From contig CAJLWS010000113.1 of the NCBI GenBank assembly GCA_905210385.1, positions 1 through 5,366 on the forward strand: DNA of 5,366 nucleotides. The letters are read 5' to 3'. Origin of the DNA: an uncultured Eubacteriales bacterium. GTDB lineage: Bacteria > Bacillota > Clostridia > Oscillospirales > Oscillospiraceae. The position numbers were made by a program, and so were the translations under genes. Positions 1-4,797 of this stretch are shown here, one piece after another (position 1 is the first letter of the stretch; each line of letters starts with the position of its first letter). The notes under the pieces are model-generated. The model worked only from the letters and a program-made list of their open reading frames with translations, was not told the DNA's origin and did not search any database.

Positions 1-83
1 CCGCCGCTGGCCGCGAACGCAGACGGAACCATCATCAGCAGCATGGCAAGCGCCAATACCGCCGCAAGGAAACGCTTCTTCAT
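1..83 (-). CDS. Secreted or cell-surface protein, N-terminal fragment (signal peptide only)
   Basis: The gene starts at ATG 83-81 and runs off the left edge, so only 27 complete codons are visible. They encode a textbook Sec signal peptide: a basic n-region (MKKR), a hydrophobic core of about 15 residues (FLAAVLALAMLLMMV), and a c-region PSAFA with a likely signal-peptidase I cut after Ala24 (AFA|AS). The protein is therefore exported, but its function cannot be read here. Similar leaders are common on clostridial S-layer-homology proteins, solute-binding proteins and peptidases. A ribosome site (AAAGGAGAGG, about 91-100) precedes the start. The gene has its own promoter and lies after the DUF554 terminator, so it is transcribed separately from the rbfA-ribF operon. 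The start and export are fairly sure; identity is unknown. Confidence 0.85.
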   Translation of the reverse strand, partial: MKKRFLAAVLALAMLLMMVPSAFAASG

Positions 84-130
84 ACACAGTTCCTCTCCTT
101 TTTCGGATTTGTACGCCGGGAGTGATGAAT

Positions 131-148
131 CGCTGCCCGAGGGCAGCG
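131..148. repeat. GC-rich inverted repeat in the leader of the secreted-protein gene
   Basis: CGCTGCCC (131-138) pairs with GGGCAGCG (141-148), giving a 7-8 bp stem with a tight 2-4 nt loop. On the minus strand it lies in the 5' leader about 50 nt upstream of the start codon and has no U-run after it, so it is not a terminator for that gene. On the plus strand it is followed five bases later by TTTTTT (154-159) and could stop antisense transcription. Its role is inferred, not shown. Confidence 0.6.
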
Positions 149-152
149 AGAG

Positions 153-170
153 CTTTTTTGCGCAAAAAAG
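153..170. repeat. Perfect 18-bp palindrome
   Basis: CTTTTTTGCGCAAAAAAG is identical to its own reverse complement. It lies downstream of the predicted promoter and upstream of the start codon of the secreted-protein gene, about 35-50 nt after the likely transcription start. It could be a dimeric repressor operator or a weak RNA hairpin (7-bp stem, GCGC loop). Flanking GAGAG/CTCTC on the minus strand could extend the RNA stem with a one-sided 6-nt bulge. No known operator consensus is recognised. Confidence 0.6.
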
Positions 171-211
171 TCCGTCCTCTCCCGCGCTCCAACTCCCAGT
201 TCCATGCCTTC

Positions 212-240
212 ATTGTACTACAAAAATTTATGCTCCGCAA
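212..240 (-). promoter_or_regulatory. Sigma-A-type promoter for the secreted-protein gene
   Basis: On the minus strand a -35 TTGCGG (240-235) and a -10 TACAAT (217-212) are separated by exactly 17 bases. The -10 matches consensus at 5 of 6 positions and the -35 at 3 of 6. The spacer has a T5 run, and A-rich tracts lie just upstream (about 247-260), which could act as an UP element. Transcription would start near 205 and leave a leader of about 120 nt. The position just after the upstream terminator supports the call. Confidence 0.65.
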
Positions 241-286
241 CCAGTATTTTCATTTTTCGGCACTTTTCCTGCCGTGGTCCCAGGCC

Positions 287-317
287 AAAAAAGCGCCGCC
301 TCCCCGGAAGGAGGCGG
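287..317 (-). terminator. Factor-independent terminator after the DUF554 gene
   Basis: On the minus strand CCGCCTCC (317-310) and GGAGGCGG (303-296) form an 8-bp GC-rich stem with a TTCCGG loop. A short CGC follows, then six T residues (292-287). The hairpin starts 12 nt after the DUF554 stop codon. It marks the end of the rbfA-nrnA-truB-ribF-DUF554 unit and separates it from the next promoter. Confidence 0.9.
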
Positions 318-329
318 AACACAATCGCG

Positions 330-1037
330 CTATAGCAGACCGCCCAGCCACTCGGCCAGAGGGACATACACGATGGGCAGAAACATGGCAGGTAACAGGT
401 TGCCCACTTTGATCTTGCCCTTGCCCAGCTCCAGCATGTTGATGGCAATGGCCACAATGAGGGTACCTCCCACTGCAGTCATCTCCGTAATCACAGCGTC
501 GGGAAGATAGGGCCCCACCCAGCCCGCCAGCAGGGTGATGCCCCCCTGGTAGATCAGCAGGGGGATAGCGGAAAATGCTACACCAACGCCCATGGCCGCA
601 GCAAAAGAAATGGCAGTCACCCCGTCGATGACACCCTTGGAAATAATAATCTCATAGTTGTGGTTCAGCCCCGCCTCAATGGAGCCGGTAATGGCCATAG
701 CCCCTACGCAGAACAGCAGGGCGGCATTGACGAATCCCTCGGTGAAGCGGCTGTTTCCCTCTCCCTTGAGCAGCTTGCCCCGGATTAGGTCCCCCGCCCC
801 CTCCAGGCGGCGCTCGATATCGGCTGCATTACCCAGCACCGCCCCCACCACCATGCACACAATGACGCAAAGGGTGTTTTGGGTGCCCAGCATATTGCTC
901 ACCCCGATGCCCAGCACGCACAGCCCCAGGGCGTGGGTGAGGATGGACATCAGCCTCTGGGAGATCAGGTTTCGAAACAGTAGGCCCGCCGCACTCCCCG
1001 CAAGTACCAGAGCCACATTGATGAACGTCGCCAGCAT
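330..1037 (-). CDS. DUF554 family integral membrane protein (YqgA/YdfK-like)
   Basis: 235 residues, start ATG 1037-1035, stop TAG. The protein is strongly hydrophobic, with about seven or eight likely membrane segments (roughly residues 3-20, 34-50, 56-72, 102-120, 138-163, 165-178, 184-201, 214-231). Family hallmarks are visible: GFVNAALLFCVGAMAITGSI (101-120), KGVIDGVTAISFAA (134-147), the SAIPLLIYQG block (156-165), and NLLPA near the C-terminus. These match DUF554, the family of E. coli YqgA and B. subtilis YdfK, whose members are this length and have no firmly established function; a transport role is often guessed. It is the last gene before the terminator. Its purine-rich ribosome site (GAGGGGGG) overlaps the ribF stop codon TGA, which lies 13 nt upstream of the start, so coupled translation with ribF is likely. 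Confidence 0.9.
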   Translation of the reverse strand: MLATFINVALVLAGSAAGLLFRNLISQRLMSILTHALGLCVLGIGVSNMLGTQNTLCVIVCMVVGAVLGNAADIERRLEGAGDLIRGKLLKGEGNSRFTEGFVNAALLFCVGAMAITGSIEAGLNHNYEIIISKGVIDGVTAISFAAAMGVGVAFSAIPLLIYQGGITLLAGWVGPYLPDAVITEMTAVGGTLIVAIAINMLELGKGKIKVGNLLPAMFLPIVYVPLAEWLGGLL

Positions 1038-1050
1038 GCGCGTGCCCCCC

Positions 1051-1965
1051 TCAGGCCTTATCCTGCGCGAAATAGGCCCGGGTCTGATCCGCGTTGCGCA
1101 GAATCTCCGCCTTCAATTCTTTCACTCCGGAGAATTTTCGCTCCGGTCGGAGCCGGGCGCAGAACTCCACCCGGATCTCCCGGCCGTATAGGTCGCCGTC
1201 ATAGTCCAGAACCCAAGGCTCCACCGTTACCCGGCCGTCGTGGTCCACCGTGGGCCGCACTCCCACGTTCGTCACCGCAATGTAGCCCTGCTCCCTCACA
1301 TGCACCCGGGTGGCGTAAACCCCAAAGGCCGGAGGCAAAATGCCCTCGGGCAGCACCAAGTTGGCGGTGGGAATGCCCAGCCGTCGGCCCAGCTGCTTAC
1401 CGTGGACCACCTGACCGGAGAACACGTGGGGATGGCCCAAGAACCGGTTTGCCTGTTCCAGATTTCCGCCCTCCAGCAGCCCCCGGATATGGGTGGAGGA
1501 AACGGTGACGCCATCCAGCTCCACTTGGGGAACCACATCGCAGCCCAGGCCCAGCTGGCCGCACAGGTCCGCTAACCGTTCTGGAGTACCCTGCCCTCGA
1601 TAGCCGAAACGGTGGTCATGGCCCACCACAACATGAACGGCATCAAAACGGCCCACCACGACCTCCTTGACGAATCGGTCCCAGGGCATCTCCATCATGG
1701 CCCGGTCGAAGGGCAGCACCTCTACCTCCCGGATCCCATAGTATTCCCTCATCAGCCACGCCCGGTCCTCCGGGGTATTCAGCAGAGGTACCGACGTCCC
1801 TGAAACCAACTCCCGGGGATGGCGGGCAAAGGTGAGGGCCGCTGGAACAGCGCCCCGCTCCCGCGCGGCCTGCGCCACCCGGCGCAGCAGTGCCCCGTGG
1901 CCCAGATGTACCCCGTCAAAGAAACCCAGGGCAATTGCTCTCTTGTTCTGATCCGTTGTAACCAA
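1051..1965 (-). CDS. ribF: Bifunctional riboflavin kinase / FAD synthetase
   Basis: 304 residues, normal for the family. It phosphorylates riboflavin to FMN and adenylates FMN to FAD in the cytoplasm. The N-terminal nucleotidyltransferase domain (about 8-160) carries GFFDGVHLGH (14-23) with the HxGH nucleotide-binding motif, the GHDHRFG block (115-121) and SSTHIR (156-161). The C-terminal riboflavin-kinase domain (about 178-300) carries GRRLGIPTAN (193-202), TNVGVRPT (232-239) and the putative catalytic Glu249 in VEPWVLDYDG, where many homologues have E-x-H. The start is TTG 1965-1963: it is the only ATG/GTG/TTG in this frame between the upstream in-frame stop (inside truB) and the HxGH motif. 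The N-terminus is shorter than in Bacillus-type RibF. Only 5 nt separate it from the truB stop, in the usual Firmicute truB-ribF order. Confidence 0.95.
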   Translation of the reverse strand: MVTTDQNKRAIALGFFDGVHLGHGALLRRVAQAARERGAVPAALTFARHPRELVSGTSVPLLNTPEDRAWLMREYYGIREVEVLPFDRAMMEMPWDRFVKEVVVGRFDAVHVVVGHDHRFGYRGQGTPERLADLCGQLGLGCDVVPQVELDGVTVSSTHIRGLLEGGNLEQANRFLGHPHVFSGQVVHGKQLGRRLGIPTANLVLPEGILPPAFGVYATRVHVREQGYIAVTNVGVRPTVDHDGRVTVEPWVLDYDGDLYGREIRVEFCARLRPERKFSGVKELKAEILRNADQTRAYFAQDKA

Positions 1966-1970
1966 TGCGC

Positions 1971-2834
1971 TTACACCTCGAAAAAACTCTTTACGGTCCG
2001 CAGCTGCCCATCCGCACTGCGGCAGACAGCCAAAAACTCTCCCTCAGGGCTGTACACCCGCCACGTCCCCTCCCTTGGAAAGGTGAACGCCGCACCGCTA
2101 CGCACTCGTTTGGCTTGGGCTGCTGTAAGGGCAAGGGCAGGCAGATGGGCAAAACAGCTGTCCACCGGCCGCAGCAGACGGGATGGATCGGCAGCCTGCG
2201 TCACCTGATCCAGTGTTACCGCGTCGGCCAGCGTATATCCCGCAGCCATGGTGCGCCGCAAGCTACTCATACATCCGCCGCATCCCAGAGCCTGTCCAAT
2301 GTCATGGCACAAAGTCCGCACATAGGTGCCCTTGGAACAACGCACCCGGAGGGTAAAATCCCTCCCGCAGTCTTGTCCCTCCACCTCCAGGCTGTAAATG
2401 GTGATCCGCCGGGGCTTTCGCTCCACCTCTTTGCCCTTCCGAGCCAGTTCATAGAGCTTTTTCCCGTTGATCTTCACCGCAGAGTACATGGGCGGGATCT
2501 GATCAATCTCTCCTACAAACTGCGGCAGCACCGCTTCCAGGTCTTCCCGGGAAGTGATTACAGGCTTACTTTCCAGCACGGAACCGGTGATATCCTGTGT
2601 GTCCGTAACCTGCCCCAGGCGCAGTCCGGCCAGATACTCCTTCTCCCCTCCGGCTGCGAATTCCACCGCCCGGGTAGCACGGCCTAAAAATATCGGCAAT
2701 ACTCCGGTGGCCATGGGATCCAGAGTACCGGCGTGGCCAATCCTCTTTTCGTGAAACACGCCCCTCAGCTTGGCGCACACATCCATAGAGGTCCACCCTT
2801 CCGGCTTATCTATGATGAGTATTCCGCTAGGCAC
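1971..2834 (-). CDS. truB: tRNA pseudouridine(55) synthase TruB
   Basis: 287 residues from GTG 2834-2832; stop TAA. It isomerises U55 to pseudouridine in the T-loop of tRNAs. Visible signatures: ILIIDKPEGWTS (5-16), the catalytic motif GHAGTLDPMATGVL (33-46) with nucleophile Asp39, KEYLAGLRLGQVTDTQD (65-81), QIPPMYSAVKINGKKLYELAR (112-132), and CSKGTYVRTLCHDIG (166-180). The C-terminal part (about 235-287) fits the small PUA-like TruB C-terminal domain. The reading frame stays open upstream to about 3083, but that part overlaps the DHH gene and has no TruB homology. GTG is chosen because it follows a strong GGAGGAGG ribosome site and sits just before the conserved ILIIDKP block; the next Met (17) lies beyond that block. 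The 122-nt gap to nrnA is unusual in this otherwise compact operon. Confidence 0.95.
   Translation of the reverse strand: MPSGILIIDKPEGWTSMDVCAKLRGVFHEKRIGHAGTLDPMATGVLPIFLGRATRAVEFAAGGEKEYLAGLRLGQVTDTQDITGSVLESKPVITSREDLEAVLPQFVGEIDQIPPMYSAVKINGKKLYELARKGKEVERKPRRITIYSLEVEGQDCGRDFTLRVRCSKGTYVRTLCHDIGQALGCGGCMSSLRRTMAAGYTLADAVTLDQVTQAADPSRLLRPVDSCFAHLPALALTAAQAKRVRSGAAFTFPREGTWRVYSPEGEFLAVCRSADGQLRTVKSFFEV
1974..1979 (-). promoter_or_regulatory. ribF ribosome-binding site inside the truB 3' end
   Basis: GAGGTG, complementary to the 3' end of 16S rRNA, is formed by the last two sense codons of truB (GAG GTG) just before TAA. It lies 8 nt from the TTG start of ribF. This supports the non-ATG start and implies that terminating truB ribosomes help initiate ribF. 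Confidence 0.7.
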
Positions 2835-2838
2835 ACAT

Positions 2839-2849
2839 ACTCCTCCTCC
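2839..2849 (-). promoter_or_regulatory. truB ribosome-binding site and GTG start context
   Basis: On the minus strand a GGGAGGAGGAG run ends a few bases before the GTG start of truB (2834-2832). The same run is also well placed for ATG 2839-2837, which is in another frame and reads ATG TGT GCC TAG, stopping three codons later. The in-frame GTG must be the truB start, because the ATG frame cannot make the protein. Confidence 0.75.
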
Positions 2850-2856
2850 CACCCGG

Positions 2857-2884
2857 GCCGCCGGGCCCCGCAAGGCGGGGCGGC
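2857..2884. repeat. GC-rich hairpin in the nrnA-truB gap
   Basis: GCCCCGC (2865-2871) pairs with GCGGGGC (2875-2881) around a 3-nt loop. In an alternative fold GCCG (2857-2860) pairs with CGGC (2881-2884) beyond a 5-nt bulge and lengthens the helix. On the minus strand no U-run follows, so it is not a normal intrinsic terminator. It ends about 10 nt before the truB ribosome site and could protect the mRNA end, mark a processing site or tune truB expression (inferred). I see no convincing promoter or gene in the rest of the 2835-2956 gap. Confidence 0.6.
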
Positions 2885-2956
2885 ACAATGCGCCGTACCA
2901 GTTCCTTATCCCTTGCCAAGTCTTGACACAGCGGATTGGATGTCCACGCCAGGCGC

Positions 2957-3910
2957 TCAGTTCTGCGATTCCCCTATCTGGGCATCCATGGCTTCCACGA
3001 TGGCCTGCTCTGCCTCTGTCACACTGCCGTACACCGTACAGCCGGCCGCAGCCCTGTGTCCGCCCCCTCCCAGCCGGGCGCACACGGCGCTGGCATTTAG
3101 ATCGGCAGCGGTCCGCAGGGAAATCTTACATTCCCCCGGTCTCAGCTCCCGAATGGTGGCGGAGTGGCGCACTCCCTCCACCTGACCAATAAAGGCGGCA
3201 ATATCCTCCGCATCATCATCGGTAGCCTGGACCTGAGCCATCATATCCAGGGAGATGGGGGCCACTGCCACAGATCCGTTTTGATACAGCGTCATATTCT
3301 GCAGAATCAGCCCCTCCAGCCGCATCCGGGCCAGAGACTTAGTCCGAAAATGCTTCTTGTTCAGCCGGCGGAAGTCCGCTCCCGCTGCGATCAGTTTCTC
3401 CGCCACCCGGTGGGTATTGGCCGTCACATTGGAGTAGACAAAGCACCCGGTATCCGTGGACACCGCCACATACAGCAGGGTGGCCACCTTCTCATTCAGT
3501 CCGCCCAGCTCCACCGCCAACTCGTACAGCAGTTCGCCACAGGCTGCCTTATCCGCCTCCACCCAGGTCTCCCGGGCGAAAAACTCCTGGGACGGATGAT
3601 GATCAATGGCCAGATCAATCCACTTCAGGTAAGGTCCGGCATTGTCCGGCAGTAGGCCCTCTGAGGCCACATCCACGCTCACCACAGTGGCGGGTACAAA
3701 ATCCTCCGGGGCGTACCTTCCCTCCAGATACTCCTGAAAGATCCGGGTAGCGTCCAGGCTTTCCAGAAGCCAGGCAGTCTTCCCCATTCCCCTCAGCAGC
3801 TCCATCAGTGCGGCGGCACAGCCCACAGTATCTCCGTCCGGCCGCTTGTGGGTCAGGATCAGATAGTTGTCCCGCTTCCGCAGGAACCGGGCGGTTTCCT
3901 TGCAGTTCAT
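2957..3910 (-). CDS. nrnA: DHH/DHHA1 family phosphoesterase, NrnA-like (oligoribonuclease / pAp phosphatase)
   Basis: 317 residues, matching NrnA (about 310-320). Family members degrade 2-5 nt RNA fragments and dephosphorylate 3'-phosphoadenosine 5'-phosphate (pAp) using manganese. The DHH domain shows all expected metal ligands: THKRPDGD (20-27; His21, Asp25, Asp27), VSVDVAS (77-83; Asp80), the IDHHP motif (102-106; Asp103-His104-His105) and STDTG (151-155; Asp153). The C-terminal DHHA1 domain ends with the RNA-binding loop GGGGHRAAAG (281-290). ATG 3910-3908 is preceded by AGGAGG 8 nt upstream, lying within the last codons of rbfA (which encode DDEED); the rbfA stop is 3 nt away. Position between rbfA and truB is the common clostridial arrangement. 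The exact substrate preference (nanoRNA, pAp or c-di-nucleotide products) cannot be settled from sequence alone. Confidence 0.92.
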   Translation of the reverse strand: MNCKETARFLRKRDNYLILTHKRPDGDTVGCAAALMELLRGMGKTAWLLESLDATRIFQEYLEGRYAPEDFVPATVVSVDVASEGLLPDNAGPYLKWIDLAIDHHPSQEFFARETWVEADKAACGELLYELAVELGGLNEKVATLLYVAVSTDTGCFVYSNVTANTHRVAEKLIAAGADFRRLNKKHFRTKSLARMRLEGLILQNMTLYQNGSVAVAPISLDMMAQVQATDDDAEDIAAFIGQVEGVRHSATIRELRPGECKISLRTAADLNASAVCARLGGGGHRAAAGCTVYGSVTEAEQAIVEAMDAQIGESQN

Positions 3911-3913
3911 GGA

Positions 3914-4306
3914 TTAATCCTCCTCGTCATCCAGCACGATGTGTTCGTTAGCCGGATTAGCCGGTTTGACCACGTTGGGATCCCGGAGCATTTCCAGGAT
4001 GTGAGCACCATGGCGGATGGAGTCATCCTCCTCAAAAATCAGCTCCGGCGTGTAGCGTAGGTTCAACCTGCGGCCCAGCTCCCGGCGCAGATAGCCCGCA
4101 GCGGACTTCAATCCCTTGACCACCTGGGCCGCCGAGGACTTGTCCAGCATGGACACATGGACCTTGGCATAGCGCAGATCTGCGGTGGTCTCCACCCCGG
4201 TGACTGAGATCATCCCCGTCACCCGGGGGTCCTTCACCGTGGGGATGAGGGCAGCCAGCTCCCGCTGGATCTCCTCATTGATGCGTCCGATTCGATTGCT
4301 TGGCAT
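3914..4306 (-). CDS. rbfA: 30S ribosome-binding factor A
   Basis: 130 residues, normal length. RbfA is a single KH-fold protein that binds the 30S subunit, assists 16S rRNA 5'-end maturation and helps cold adaptation. Recognisable family positions are RIGRINEEIQRELAALI (5-21), KDPRVTGMISVTGVE (25-39), DLRYAKVHVS (43-52), the SAAG kink (68-71) that replaces the classical KH GxxG loop, LRRELGRRLNLRYTPELIF (73-91) and the DDSIRHGAHI block (94-103). The tail is very acidic (LDDEED) and its codons also supply the ribosome site of nrnA. ATG 4306-4304 follows AAAGGAG at about 8 nt. The gene normally follows infB; here an unrecognised gene and a GNAT gene precede it, with a short hairpin between. Confidence 0.95.
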   Translation of the reverse strand: MPSNRIGRINEEIQRELAALIPTVKDPRVTGMISVTGVETTADLRYAKVHVSMLDKSSAAQVVKGLKSAAGYLRRELGRRLNLRYTPELIFEEDDSIRHGAHILEMLRDPNVVKPANPANEHIVLDDEED

Positions 4307-4322
4307 AGTTCGTTCTCCTTTC

Positions 4323-4340
4323 CGGGCAGCGGTCTGCCCG
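4323..4340. repeat. Hairpin just upstream of the rbfA ribosome site
   Basis: CGGGCAG (4323-4329) and CTGCCCG (4334-4340) form a 7-bp stem with a 4-nt loop in the 45-nt gap before rbfA. On the minus strand it is followed immediately by the GGAAAGGAG ribosome site and has no U-run, so it is not an intrinsic terminator. It could affect rbfA translation or be an mRNA processing or stability element. It shares the 11-mer CTGCCCGAGGG with the leader hairpin at 131-148. Confidence 0.55.
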
Positions 4341-4351
4341 AGGGTTTCCCA

Positions 4352-4774
4352 TCAGATCGTGACCGTCAGCCTGCACTGGCCGGGACAGTCCCGTTCCATG
4401 GGCAGGGAACACAGTTGCTCCAACGTGTCCAGAGCCAGATCAGCCAGCTCCCCCTGAAAGTGGGGTATCCGATCCTCCCGGTCCACCCCCACCCACAGGT
4501 TCCATAGCTCTACCCGCTCCCCTGGGCGGCAGTGGTCGGCCAGATAGGCCCGCAGAGCGTCCACATCCTCCTGCGTGACCTCCAGATCCAGCTCATACTG
4601 GAACGGTTTCAGCTCCACCCCCAGCTCGTCCACCGCGCCTCGATAATATTCGTGGGGCCGCACGGAAAAACCGTCTGTCTCCACTGTAAATTTGCCCGTA
4701 CACCTGACCCGGCGAAAGGCCGGTTCCAGCAGGGGCAGCGGCCGGTCCGCCGCTAACAGAATCACGCGACTCAT
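4352..4774 (-). CDS. Hypothetical protein, 140 residues, family not recognised
   Basis: The ATG 4774-4772 start is preceded by a good ribosome site (GAGAGGAG, 6 nt spacing). A GTG at 4801 would add nine residues and overlap the preceding stop, but it lacks a comparable ribosome site. The protein is soluble-looking: no signal peptide, no membrane segment. It begins with a strand-like MSRVILLAADRPLPLLEP, has a Tyr/Phe-rich middle (HEYYRGAVDE, KPFQYELDLEV), a helix-like acidic part (TQEDVDALRAYLADH, 67-81), WNLWVGVDRED (91-101) and a C-terminal helix followed by a strand (CRLTVTI). Three cysteines lie in the last 20 residues (122, 130, 134), the last two as C-x3-C. I cannot assign a function. 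It sits 23 nt after the GNAT gene and 45 nt before rbfA and is probably cotranscribed with both. Confidence 0.8.
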   Translation of the reverse strand: MSRVILLAADRPLPLLEPAFRRVRCTGKFTVETDGFSVRPHEYYRGAVDELGVELKPFQYELDLEVTQEDVDALRAYLADHCRPGERVELWNLWVGVDREDRIPHFQGELADLALDTLEQLCSLPMERDCPGQCRLTVTI

Positions 4775-4797
4775 GGGATGCTCCTCTCTCCGGTCGG

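Noticed and set aside
43..510. Plus-strand open frames such as 43-510, 658-1191, 1965-2687, 2733-3185, 3164-3655 and 4692-5168
   Set aside because: They lie antisense to well-supported genes or over the promoter/terminator region, show no recognisable domains and have low-complexity Pro/Arg/Ser/His-rich translations typical of shadows in GC-rich DNA.
2891..2919. Minus-strand TTGGCA (2919-2914) as a truB promoter
   Set aside because: The bases at 17-18 spacing (ACGGCG/TACGGC) do not resemble a -10 box.
2923..2928. TTGACA on the plus strand in the nrnA-truB gap as a promoter -35
   Set aside because: No acceptable -10 occurs at 16-18 bases (ACGCCA at 17) and no plus-strand gene follows.
2835..3083. 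Extension of the truB frame upstream to a start at 3083
   Set aside because: The extra 83 residues overlap the 3' end of nrnA in another frame, show no TruB homology, and a strong ribosome site plus GTG sits just before the conserved ILIIDKP block.
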